Below, in pieces: positions 7,073-15,737 of a DNA stretch of 64,000 nt. Origin of the DNA: Devosia sp. (lineage in GTDB: Bacteria; Pseudomonadota; Alphaproteobacteria; Rhizobiales; Devosiaceae); contig NZ_JANQAH010000009.1 in assembly GCF_024707125.1 (NCBI RefSeq), positions 806,001-870,000 of the forward strand. The letters are read 5' to 3'. Both the position numbers and the translations under genes were made by a program. The notes beneath the pieces are model-generated. The model saw only the letters and a program-made list of their open reading frames with translations, was not told the DNA's origin and did no database searches. Numbering within the stretch: the first letter of the stretch is position 1; each line of letters begins with the position of its first letter.

Positions 7073-8868
7073 ATGAGTCGCAAGAAACTCGACTTCCGCG
7101 CCGATGCTTTCCGCAGCGTGCTCGGCTTTACCTTCCGCCACTGGGCCCGCCAGCCCAAGCGCATTGCCCTGATTGCCGGCCTCGTCATGGTCGCCACCAT
7201 TGCCGAAGTGCTGGTGCCGATGTTTTCGGGCCGCATTGTTGATGCCATTTCGGGCAACCAGAATACGGCGCTCAACGATGCCGTGCGCGCCTTTGCCGTG
7301 GTTGCGGCGCTGGGCGTGACCAGCGTGGTGCTGCGCTTCTTCGTGTTCCAGACCATCATCAAGCTGACGCTGCAGATGATGGCGCGGATCGTGCACGACG
7401 GCTTTTACAAGGTGCAGCGCTTTTCGACCGATTGGCACGCCAATAGCTTTGCCGGTTCGACGGTGCGAAAAGTGACGCGCGGCATGTGGGCGCTCGATGC
7501 GCTCAACGACATCCTGCTCGTGGCGCTGCTGCCGAGCTTCGTCATGCTGGTCGGCGCTTCGATCCTGCTCGGCTCCTATTGGCCGGTCATGGGCCTCGTC
7601 GTTGCCGGTGGCTCGGTGATCTACATCGCCTTCACCGTCCTGATGTCGGTGGGCTATGTCGCCCCGGCCGCAAGCCTTGCCAATGCCTGGGACACGCGCC
7701 TCGGCGGTGCGCTTGCCGACGCGGTGAGCTGCAACTCGGTCGTAAAAGCCTTTGGCGCCGAAACGCGCGAAGAGGACCGGCTGCGCCATGTCATGTCCAA
7801 GTGGGATTCGCGGACCCGCCGGACCTGGAAGCGCGGCACGCTCAACGGCACCATCCAGGGTCTCCTCATGACCCTGATGCAGGCCGGTATCCTCGGCACG
7901 GGCCTCTATATGTGGACGCAGGGACTGGCGTCGGCCGGCGATATCACCTTCGTCCTCGCCATGTTCTTCGTGCTGCAGGGCTATCTGCGCGACGTCGGCA
8001 TGCACATCCGCAACCTGCAGCGCTCGGTCAATGACATGGAAGAGCTGGTGGCTCTGTCCGCCATGCCGCTCGGTGTCGAGGACAAAGCCGGGGCCAAGCC
8101 GATTGCCATCGGCAAGGGCGCGATCAACTTTGATCACGTCACCTTCCGCTATGGCAGCCACGCCACCCCGCTTTATCGCGACTTCTCCGTCGCCATCAAG
8201 CCGGGCGAACGGGTTGGTCTTGTGGGTCATTCGGGTTCGGGCAAGACGACCTTCGTAAAACTGATCCAGCGGCTCTACGACATCAATGGTGGTGCCATCA
8301 CCATTGATGGGCAGAACATCGCCGATCATCAGCAGGCAAGCCTTCGTGGCCAGATCGCCATCGTGCAGCAGGAGCCGATCCTGTTTCACCGGACGCTGGC
8401 CGAGAACATCGCCTATGGTCGGCCGGAAGCCAGCCGGGCTGAAATCATCGAGGCGGCCAAACAGGCCAATGCGTATGATTTCATCATTGGCCTGTCCAAG
8501 GGTTTTGAGACCATGGTGGGCGAGCGCGGTGTGAAACTTTCGGGGGTGAACGCCAGCGCGTTGCCATTGCCCGGGCGTTCCTTGCCGATGCGCCGGTGCT
8601 CATTCTGGATGAGGCGACGTCGAGCCTCGACAGCGAGAGCGAGGTGATGATCCAAGAGGCGATGGAACGGCTGATGGTGGGCCGCACCACGCTGGTCATC
8701 GCGCACCGTCTCTCGACGGTCCGTGCCCTCGATCGCCTGCTGGTCTTCGACAAGGGCAGGATAGTCGAGGAGGGCAATCACGAGGCGCTGATCCGGCTCC
8801 AGGGTGGAATCTATCGCCGGCTGTTCGAGCGGCAGGCGCTGGAACTGACCAAGGGCCTCGTGGCCTAA
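7073..8868 (+). pseudogene. ABC exporter (fused permease-ATPase), one-base frameshift
   Basis: A half-transporter of about 599 residues when the frame is repaired: six-helix membrane domain (residues 1-330) and ATPase domain with Walker A GHSGSGKTT, Q-loop IVQQEP, Walker [13 protein letters not shown] and H-loop IAHRLSTV. The frame breaks inside the signature: LSG is followed by a five-G run (8542-8546), where one more base would restore [15 protein letters not shown]. The first frame continues to 8647 as nonsense; the second carries the rest from about 8547 to 8868. The substrate is unknown; architecture resembles multidrug or lipid exporters. It is either a sequencing error or a recently inactivated gene. 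A leader peptide and terminator lie upstream. Confidence 0.85.
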
Positions 8869-8874
8869 AATCCA

Positions 8875-8908
8875 AAAGAGCCCGCGGAGCGATCTGCGGG
8901 CTTTTTCT
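8875..8908. terminator. Intrinsic terminator after ABC exporter
   Basis: AGCCCGC (8879-8885) pairs with GCGGGCT (8896-8902), followed by TTTTCTTA. An A-rich run on the left side means it could also serve the convergent gene on the minus strand. Confidence 0.8.
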
Positions 8909-9468
8909 TAGTGGGCGACGTCCATGGTGGAGATGCCCATGCGTGGATCGCGTACCACGCGGATTTTGCGGAAGGGCGAGCCGCCGGGCTTGCGGCGTGG
9001 ATCATTGGGATCGATGCGCTCGATGCGACGGCGGTCGGGCCCAAAATAGTGGTCGGATTCGACATAGACCAATTCATGCTGCAACTGGTCGCTGAGCTTG
9101 TGGCTCATGTCGGATACGGGGTCGGTGATGAACAGCACCTCGTCGAAACCCATCTGCACCAGCGGCACGATCTGGTGGCGCGGCCCATTGGTGACGAAGC
9201 AGACAATCGGCGCGAAACGGCGGAAGACGTGGTCCGAGCTGCGCAGGCCATGGATGATGCGCTGCTTGGCGCCATCGGGCAGCTGCCCATGGACCAGAAA
9301 ATAAGTCAGCCGGTTTTTCGGCAGCTCGGCGAACTGGGTGTAATTCGCCACCGTGCCGAAGCCGAGCTTGGCGGCCAACGTGCCAAGGGCGCTGGCGCTG
9401 ACATCATTGGGTGCGAAAGTAACCGCCCCGCAATCGGCGAGCATATTGGCGGTCTCAGACAAGATCAT
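8908..9468 (-). CDS. Receiver-like (CheY-fold) protein without obvious phosphorylation site
   Basis: A 186-residue protein. The middle resembles the second half of a response-regulator fold: PIVCFVTNGPRHQIVPLVQMGFDEVLFITDP has the strand-helix-strand rhythm and the M-G-x-D-E-x-L-F pattern of receiver domains. The clear Asp pocket and Asp phosphorylation site are not evident. The tail contains YFGPDRRRIER, a GPDRR motif that recurs in alphaproteobacterial signalling proteins. It has no DNA-binding domain. Function unknown; an adaptor role in signalling is a guess. Confidence 0.6.
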   Translation of the reverse strand: MILSETANMLADCGAVTFAPNDVSASALGTLAAKLGFGTVANYTQFAELPKNRLTYFLVHGQLPDGAKQRIIHGLRSSDHVFRRFAPIVCFVTNGPRHQIVPLVQMGFDEVLFITDPVSDMSHKLSDQLQHELVYVESDHYFGPDRRRIERIDPNDPRRKPGGSPFRKIRVVRDPRMGISTMDVAH

Positions 9469-9674
9469 CGCCTCTTCCTTCCCAGAAAGCGCTCAAGTCA
9501 TTGTCAGACCTATTGTGGGGAAATTGTTTGAATCACGTATTAATGCGTAGCCAGATCTTAACTCTGTACCAAAGTACTGTTTTGCATAACCAGATATATC
9601 AAAAGTAGAAAAAGGCGGCGCCCGCGAAAAATGTCGTGGGCCCTGCCGATTTTCTGCCGTGCCGCCTGCCGGCG

Positions 9675-10172
9675 TCAGCTTTCGGGTTTGAGCATGCGCA
9701 TGAGCACGCCACTGCGCAGCACCAATTGCTGCACCAGCGCCCCGGCAATGTGGAGCAGCACGAGGCCGATCAGCGCGAGGCGCAGCGGCCCGCCATGCGC
9801 CATGGCGGCGCCTTCCACGCCACCGAACCAGGCGACAAGCCCGGAAATCGGGATCATGAACAGCAGGGCATAAATGCCCCAGTGAACCACATTGGCGAGA
9901 AGGCCAAGCGCGGCCGGTTGCCCCGCCGGATGCGGCGGCGCGCCATGGCGCAGCCGGATGACGAGACGAACGGCGGCCAGGATCAGAATGGCGCTGCCAA
10001 CGATGATATGGGGCAGGGGATTGCCGCTATCCTCCGTGCCCCGGCGCAGCGCCCGCCAGGCTTCCTCCATGCCGTCATGCACCAGCAGCTGAAAGAGGAT
10101 CAGCCCGGCAATGAGCCAATGGAGGATGACCTGGGCGCGGGAATAACCGGCGGGGGCAGTGGTTGAGGACAT
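9675..10172 (-). CDS. Cytochrome b561 family protein
   Basis: A 165-residue integral membrane protein with four hydrophobic segments and histidines placed for haem binding (VILHWLIAG, LPHIIVGSAIL, NVVHWGIYALL, VLLHIAGAL). This matches bacterial b561, which passes electrons between quinol and a periplasmic partner. The ATG at 10172 is preferred to a GTG three codons upstream. It stands alone between two long non-coding stretches. Confidence 0.85.
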   Translation of the reverse strand: MSSTTAPAGYSRAQVILHWLIAGLILFQLLVHDGMEEAWRALRRGTEDSGNPLPHIIVGSAILILAAVRLVIRLRHGAPPHPAGQPAALGLLANVVHWGIYALLFMIPISGLVAWFGGVEGAAMAHGGPLRLALIGLVLLHIAGALVQQLVLRSGVLMRMLKPES

Positions 10173-10730
10173 GAGCGACACTTTCTCTTGGGGCCAGGGC
10201 GCGTGTCATGCGCCGCAGAACCACAATTGCGGCAGGGGCAATGGTTTGCAAATGAAGCTTTGGACAGGTTTGCGCGCCGGACGGCCATGTGGCTTCCGGT
10301 TTTGAGCGGACCCCGGAGCGGCAATCGCCTCGGATGATTTGTATATGAAGCGACGGCCGCTCCGGAGGCCGGCCATTCAGGCCTAGCCTTCATGGCCTTC
10401 TCGCCTAAATTCGCTCCACTGGAGCGAATTTGCCTGGCGGCACATCTCGAAGTTGGACAGAGCCAACAGCGCCTCTTGATCGCTCGTCGCGAGGGACCGA
10501 CTCCCGAACCCATGGAGAAGGCGACCTCCCCACAAACCGGCTCCCCCCGCCACTGATCGCCTGCAGGCCGCTCGCGCGGGGTGGATACGACGGAGATTAC
10601 AACGCCTGCGAGGGGGCGGGAATAAGCGGGACAAGTTTTTCCGCTTAACCCTTCATTCACCATAAAACCGGCTTTCCGGAGCCGGTGTCGCGGAGGTGCA
10701 TTGTATTTGTATCAAATACGAGGCAGCCCC
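10173..10730. other. 558-base stretch without a convincing gene
   Basis: Contains a near-perfect palindrome at 10407-10431 but no open frame with a credible start, ribosome binding site and composition. Minus-strand frames at 10100-10663 and 10383-10634 are rich in Arg, Pro and Ala and look like shadows. Confidence 0.5.
10407..10431. repeat. 25-bp palindrome
   Basis: AAATTCGCTCCA (10407-10418), one central C, then TGGAGCGAATTT (10420-10431): 12-bp perfect arms. No U tract follows on either strand, so it is not a terminator. It may be a protein-binding site or repeat unit; no second copy was seen. Confidence 0.7.
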
Positions 10731-11021
10731 ATGGCTTTTCCTGATCCGATGCCCGACGCCTATGTCGCCGAATTTCTCGACCTGGCGCGCTCGGCCAATG
10801 TCACCTTCGATATCACCGAAGATCGCCTGCACATGCGGATGGTCAATCCCAACTGGACCATGTGGTCGCCCATAAGGCACCTGCTTGATGAGATCGGGCA
10901 GGAACGGATCGAGGCGTTTGTGCGGAGAGAGACGGCGGCGCGGCAGGCGGTGGAGAGTTGGAACGAGGCGAGCGTGGAGCGGCTGAAGGGGGCGGCGGAG
11001 GTGATGCGGGGCGGGGTGTAG
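10731..11021 (+). CDS. Small hypothetical protein
   Basis: A 96-residue acidic soluble protein starting MAFPDPMPDAYVAEF, with central MRMVNPNWTMWSPIRHLL and a helical, charged C terminus. ATG at 10731 follows CGAGGCAGCCCC; a TTG at 10701 is possible but has no site. Not recognised. Its composition is like the chromosome and unlike the low-GC cassette that follows, so it seems to be native flanking sequence. Confidence 0.55.
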   Translation: MAFPDPMPDAYVAEFLDLARSANVTFDITEDRLHMRMVNPNWTMWSPIRHLLDEIGQERIEAFVRRETAARQAVESWNEASVERLKGAAEVMRGGV

Positions 11022-11140
11022 CGGGAGCGGGTCCCAGCTTGGATATTTGTCGGCGGACAATTCCTTAATGCCGGATGCCATCGGATCGCTGAGGGATCTC
11101 AGATAGGTACCCAGTGATTTGATTGTCGATAAAAATACTG

Positions 11141-11168
11141 TTGACATTAGCCGCCTAATCTATATGTT
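11141..11168 (+). promoter_or_regulatory. Sigma-70-type promoter of low-GC cassette
   Basis: TTGACA (11141-11146), 16 bases, TATGTT (11163-11168), about 80 bases upstream of the DUF4747-like gene. A perfect -35 box with an AT-rich -10 box is unusual for this genome and fits an acquired cassette bringing its own promoter. Confidence 0.6.
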
Positions 11169-11245
11169 CATGTTTTGTTCCGTTGCTGAATTCTGCCTAT
11201 TTCTTTCTTCTTGTCGGATGTTTTGACAATTCCGAGGAGGGCAAA

Positions 11246-12109
11246 TTGGCAAGAAAGCTTAAGGTCTCAGCAGCAGTCCTTAATCTGCGTATTCATCCTC
11301 ATTCTGCAGATAAATATGTAGAACTATTCCGCGCGGTGTACGCACTCAAGTCACCAGCACAAGTTCACGGCGATCGCAACGGGATGATCTCAAGCGCAAG
11401 TTTTCAGGAGAAAGACAAAGGAACTTTGTCCGGTGTCATAACGACATTCACGGACTTGCCTGAGGAGGGGACTTGGTTCGACGCGGAGGAGCTGGATGAA
11501 GCGAGTGATGAAAAGCTTGCTGACCTAAGTATTCCACCGGGCATCTTTCCAAATGCCGCTACTTACTTTTTCAAGTTCACAATTGGCGACCATCGTTTCT
11601 ATATGGAGACTTACTCGCGAGGAAAAAGTATAACGCCGCGTTCATCGCTAAAGTTGATTCGTGGGTTATTTGGTCATCCAAGAATTGTCGAGAAATTTGG
11701 CCAACCTTCAATTTCTCTCGTTCAAGACAAGGATGGATTGGCTGCTCTTTTTTCAATTGATCGAATTAAGAGAATTGAGATTACAATAGAAAAGCCGAAC
11801 TCAGATATTCTCGCCGATGACTTCGAGGAAGAGATCGAGAAACATCTCCTCGAAACAAAGGCGCAAAAGGTAACGCTCCTTTACGAGGCTGTTCCGGGGC
11901 AATCGCTAGTGCCGTCAAAAGACATTCAACGTGCAGGCAGCGTGGCCCTTGCAAACGGTGATGTCAGAGTTGTGGGGAGGAACGACGGTATGGCGTTTGA
12001 CGCTTCGACGAATGAATATCCGAAGGTGCTGCGTGGACAATATGATCCCGAAATCACAAGTGAACAGCAGGCGTTCAATAGTTTAATTTCAAATCATAAC
12101 GAAGACTGA
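11246..12109 (+). CDS. DUF4747-like protein of low-GC two-gene cassette
   Basis: A 287-residue soluble protein. The TTG at 11246 is preferred because GAGGAGGG sits five bases before it and the protein then opens MARKLKVSAAVLNLRIHPHS, like DUF4747 proteins as I recall them; this is not verified. Seen here: GTLSGVITTFTDL, YFFKFTIGDHRFYMET and a C-terminal half with alternating strands and helices. No catalytic motif, signal peptide or membrane helix is visible. GC is far below that of the neighbours: one row (11281-11340) counts 24 of 60. It is coupled to a membrane protein gene one base downstream. Gene pairs of this shape are common among defence and toxin-antitoxin systems, but that role is inference. 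Confidence 0.65.
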   Translation: MARKLKVSAAVLNLRIHPHSADKYVELFRAVYALKSPAQVHGDRNGMISSASFQEKDKGTLSGVITTFTDLPEEGTWFDAEELDEASDEKLADLSIPPGIFPNAATYFFKFTIGDHRFYMETYSRGKSITPRSSLKLIRGLFGHPRIVEKFGQPSISLVQDKDGLAALFSIDRIKRIEITIEKPNSDILADDFEEEIEKHLLETKAQKVTLLYEAVPGQSLVPSKDIQRAGSVALANGDVRVVGRNDGMAFDASTNEYPKVLRGQYDPEITSEQQAFNSLISNHNED

Positions 12110-12110
12110 A

Positions 12111-12659
12111 GTGAGCCAGCTCAAACCTTTAACAAAGCGACTGAAAAGGTACTTCGACGCCTACGGAGGATGGAGGGCGATTTGGGGATCGCCTCTCTTT
12201 CATCTGTCGGTCATCGTCGGATTTTCGGCGCACGCTTATTGGGTGAGTGCGAAGTGGGTTGATCTGACTTTCAGTCTGATTCCAAGCCTTTTGGGTTTTA
12301 GTCTTGGAACTTACGCCATCTTATTTAGTCTTATAACGAACAGAATGCGTAAGGCTCTACGTGCAGTTAAAAATTCGCGCGGAATTTCGTATTTGGAAGA
12401 GATAAATGCGACCTTCTTCCATTTTATTTTCATGCAAACGGCGATTTTGTTTTACGCGTTTTTGTTTGGTGGCCTGAAGATTGATGGATTTTCGCGCTAT
12501 GTGGCCAAGGTTGCTCCGATATATGAAATATTGGTCTGGCCGATCTGCTCTATTCTGTCTGCGGCAGGGATGATTTTGCTGGTCTACGCTGTCAGCCTAG
12601 TGGTTGGCGCTGCTCTTACCGTATATCGTTTGGCCTTAATTACAGACCCGGAAGATTGA
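12111..12659 (+). CDS. Four-helix membrane protein, partner of DUF4747-like gene
   Basis: A 182-residue protein with a GTG start at 12111, one base after the upstream TGA (12107-12109), so translation is probably coupled. A basic amphipathic N terminus (LTKRLKRYFDAYGG) leads to four hydrophobic segments near residues 26-46, 50-75, 100-125 and 139-172, with a basic loop MRKALRAVKNSRG after the second. No enzyme motif. GC is very low: row 12421-12480 counts 22 of 60. It could be a pore-forming or membrane-targeting effector controlled by the upstream protein. The gene ends nine bases short of the convergent polA. Confidence 0.65.
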   Translation: MSQLKPLTKRLKRYFDAYGGWRAIWGSPLFHLSVIVGFSAHAYWVSAKWVDLTFSLIPSLLGFSLGTYAILFSLITNRMRKALRAVKNSRGISYLEEINATFFHFIFMQTAILFYAFLFGGLKIDGFSRYVAKVAPIYEILVWPICSILSAAGMILLVYAVSLVVGAALTVYRLALITDPED

Positions 12660-12668
12660 GATGAGGCG

Positions 12669-15590
12669 CTAGTGCGCCTCGTCCCAATTCTTAGCCGCAT
12701 GCGCGTCCACCTGGATCGGCACGGTTAGCCGGACGGCCGGCTCGGCCGCGCCCTCCATCACCCGCTTGATCACCGGGATCGCCTGATCTTCTGTGCCTTC
12801 GGGCACTTCAAAGATCAGTTCGTCGTGGACCTGCAGCAGCATGTCGGCATCAATGCGAGCCTTCTTCAGTTCCGGCTCCATGCGGATCATGGCGCGACGA
12901 ATAATGTCGGCGGCTGAGCCCTGGATGGGGGCGTTGATGCTGGCGCGTTCGACAAAGCTGCGTTCGCTGGGATTGCCGGAATTGGCATTGGGGAACTGGA
13001 TTTTTCGGCCAAAGATGGTGGTAACAAAACCGTCGGCTTTCACCTTCACCTTCTGGGCGTCCATGTAGTCTTTGATTCCCGGGAAGCGCTCAAAGTAGGT
13101 TTTGATGTAGTCGCCGGCTTCGCCGCGGGCGATGCCGAGCTGGTTGGCGAGGCCAAAGGCGGAAATGCCGTAGATGATGCCGAAGTTGATGGCCTTGGCG
13201 CGGCGGCGCACTTCGCTCGGCATGCCTTCCACCGGCACGTTGAACATTTCCGAGGCCGTCATGGCGTGAATGTCGAGGCCTTCCTCAAACGCGTCCTTGA
13301 GCGCCTGGATATCGGCGATATGGGCGAGGACGCGCAGCTCGATCTGGGAATAGTCGGCCGAGATCAGCGTTTTTCCGGGCGCTGCGACGAAGGCGGTGCG
13401 GATTTTTCGGCCGTCGCTGGTGCGGACCGGAATGTTTTGCAGGTTCGGATCGTTGGAGGAGAGGCGCCCGGTGAGCACGGAGGCCTGCGAATAGGACGTG
13501 TGCACGCGGCCGGTGCGCTGGTTCATATAGGTGGGGAGGGCATCGGTGTAGGTGCCCTTGAGTTTGGTCAGCTGGCGCCAATCGACAATGGTGCGGGCAA
13601 GGGGAATGCCCTTGAGCGCCAGGTCTTCCAACACGTCGGCACCGGTCGACCAGGCACCGGTTTTCGTCTTGGTGCCGCCTTCGAGGCCCATTTTGTCGAA
13701 GAGGATTTCGCCCAGCTGTTTTGGGGAGCCGAGGTTAAAACTCTGGCCGGCCAGCTCATAGGCCTCCGCCTCGAAGGCGGCGGCGCGCTGGGAGAAATCG
13801 CCCGAGAGGCGGGCGAGAATCTGGCGATCGACGGTGATCCCGCGCGCTTCCATGCGGGCGAGCACCGGGGCCAGGGGCCGTTCGAGCGTTTCGTAGAGCG
13901 TCGTGGCATTTTCCGCGGCAAGGCGCGGTTTTAGGACATGCCAGAGCCTGAGGGTGATATCGGCGTCCTCGCCGGCATAGCGGGCGGCGGCCGGGATATC
14001 GAGCTGGTCAAAAGTCTTTTGGCCCTTGCCGGTGCCGGCCAGCTCGGAAAAGGTGATGGTCTTGTGGTTGAGCCAATGGTCGGCGAGCACGTCGAGGCCA
14101 TTATATTGCGGGCCATCGAGCGCATAGGAAATGAGCATGGTGTCGTCGATCGGCGCCATGTTGATGCCGTAGCGCCAGAAAATCTCCATGTCATACTTGA
14201 CGTTCTGGCCGATCTTCAGGATCGCCGCGCTTTCGATGACCGGCTTGAGCGCATCGAGCACGTCGCGAATGGGCAACTGGCCTTCAACGAGCCCGCCGCC
14301 GGAGAGCAGGTCGCCGGCGAGCGCATGGCCGACGGGGATGTAACAGCCTTCGCCGATTTTCGTTGAGAGGCAGATGCCGACGAGATCGGCGGTCTGCGGA
14401 TCAAGGCCGGTGGTTTCGGTGTCGATGGCGACGAGGCCGACATCGATGATTTTTGCGACCCAGGCGGCGAGGCGCTCGAGCGTGGTGACGGTTTCGTAGT
14501 CGTCGTAATTGACCGGGATCGCCTTGATGCGTGCATGCTCTTCGGCCGCAAAGCGGGCGGGGCCCGAGCCGGGCACGACATTGGCGGCAAGCTTTGCCTT
14601 GGCGACGGAGAGGTTGGCCGACTTTTGCGGCACGCCGGGCACCGGGGTTTCGGCGCCGGCCTTCAGCTCGGGATCGGCTTCAAAATCATCGGGATTGGCT
14701 TCGAGCAGCGCCGCCATGCGCTTGGTGATCGTAGCGAATTCCATGGCCTTGAGGAAAGGGAACAGGGCCGAGGGCGCCATGGGCTGGCGGATGAGGCCGT
14801 CGAGGTCGATTTCGACCGGGACTTTTTGTTCCAGCGTCACCAGCTTTTTCGAGATGCGGGCGAGTTCGGCATTGGCGATCAGCTTTTCGCGGCGGGCGTT
14901 CTGCTTGATCTCGGTGGCGCGCTCGAGCAGGGTTTCGAGATTGCCATAGGTATTGATCAGCTCGGCGGCCGTCTTGACGCCGATGCCGGGGACGCCGGGC
15001 ACGTTATCGACGCTGTCGCCGCAAAGCGCCTGCACGTCGATGACCTTGTCGGGCGTGACGCCGAATTTGGTGAAGACTTCATCAGGGCCGATCCAGCGCA
15101 GCGGCGGCTGGCCGGGGCGGGGGATGGTGTCGAGGAGACGAATGGAGCCGTCGGGCTCGACGAGCTGCATCAGGTCCTTGTCGGACGAGGCAATGGTCAC
15201 CTTCCAGCCGGCATCGCGCGCCATCACGGCATAGGTCGCCATGATGTCGTCGGCTTCCCAACCTTCCATTTCGATTGAAGGAATGGAAAAGGCGCGGGTG
15301 GCCGAGCGGGTCAGCGGGAATTGCGGGACGAGTTCTTCGGGCGCGGGCGGGCGCTGGGCCTTGTATTCGGGGTAGAGATCGTCGCGAAACGTCTTGCCCT
15401 TGGCGTCGAAGATGACGGCCATGTGGGTGGGCGTTTCCTCGCCTTCCATGTCCTGCGTTAGCTTGAACAGCATGTTGCAGAACCCCTGCACGCAGCCGAC
15501 CGGCAGGCCATCGGACTTGCGGCTGAGTGGCGGCAAGGCGTGGAAGGCGCGGAAAATATAGCCCGAGCCATCGACGAGCAGCAAATGCAT
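12669..15590 (-). CDS. polA: DNA polymerase I
   Basis: A 973-residue repair and primer-replacing polymerase. Domains in order: 5'-3' exonuclease (about 1-300, VDGSGYIFRAFHAL, WEADDIMATYA, SSDKDLMQLV, GDSVDNVPGVPGIG); 3'-5' exonuclease (about 375-570) with intact AIDTETTGLD, QNVKYDMEIF and YAGEDADITLRLW, so proofreading should be active; polymerase (about 600-973) with DYSQIELRVLAHIA (motif A), RRRAKAINFGIIYGIS (motif B) and QVHDELIFEVP (motif C). Full length. It is divergent from the cfa gene. Confidence 0.97.
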   Translation of the reverse strand: MHLLLVDGSGYIFRAFHALPPLSRKSDGLPVGCVQGFCNMLFKLTQDMEGEETPTHMAVIFDAKGKTFRDDLYPEYKAQRPPAPEELVPQFPLTRSATRAFSIPSIEMEGWEADDIMATYAVMARDAGWKVTIASSDKDLMQLVEPDGSIRLLDTIPRPGQPPLRWIGPDEVFTKFGVTPDKVIDVQALCGDSVDNVPGVPGIGVKTAAELINTYGNLETLLERATEIKQNARREKLIANAELARISKKLVTLEQKVPVEIDLDGLIRQPMAPSALFPFLKAMEFATITKRMAALLEANPDDFEADPELKAGAETPVPGVPQKSANLSVAKAKLAANVVPGSGPARFAAEEHARIKAIPVNYDDYETVTTLERLAAWVAKIIDVGLVAIDTETTGLDPQTADLVGICLSTKIGEGCYIPVGHALAGDLLSGGGLVEGQLPIRDVLDALKPVIESAAILKIGQNVKYDMEIFWRYGINMAPIDDTMLISYALDGPQYNGLDVLADHWLNHKTITFSELAGTGKGQKTFDQLDIPAAARYAGEDADITLRLWHVLKPRLAAENATTLYETLERPLAPVLARMEARGITVDRQILARLSGDFSQRAAAFEAEAYELAGQSFNLGSPKQLGEILFDKMGLEGGTKTKTGAWSTGADVLEDLALKGIPLARTIVDWRQLTKLKGTYTDALPTYMNQRTGRVHTSYSQASVLTGRLSSNDPNLQNIPVRTSDGRKIRTAFVAAPGKTLISADYSQIELRVLAHIADIQALKDAFEEGLDIHAMTASEMFNVPVEGMPSEVRRRAKAINFGIIYGISAFGLANQLGIARGEAGDYIKTYFERFPGIKDYMDAQKVKVKADGFVTTIFGRKIQFPNANSGNPSERSFVERASINAPIQGSAADIIRRAMIRMEPELKKARIDADMLLQVHDELIFEVPEGTEDQAIPVIKRVMEGAAEPAVRLTVPIQVDAHAAKNWDEAH

Positions 15591-15737
15591 GAGACGATTC
15601 CCCTTAAGTCCGGCGGCGACTTTAAAGGGTTGGGAACAAAGAGGGTACCCGGATTTTGCACGGGTTGCATCGGGACTTGATCGTCAATCAACGATGGAGA
15701 TACCTTCATCTGATTGCCGACCCCTTATGGTGTTGCC

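Noticed and set aside
8536..8868. Programmed frameshift in the ABC exporter
   Set aside because: No slippery heptamer or downstream pseudoknot is apparent, and ABC exporters are not known to use this. A homopolymer read error or plain mutation is simpler.
10100..10663. Minus-strand open frames upstream of cytochrome b561
   Set aside because: No ribosome binding site, Arg/Pro/Ala-rich composition, and overlap with the b561 start.
11022..12668. Integrated phage or plasmid remnant around the low-GC cassette
   Set aside because: No integrase, tRNA, direct repeat or phage structural gene is present; only the two genes differ in composition.
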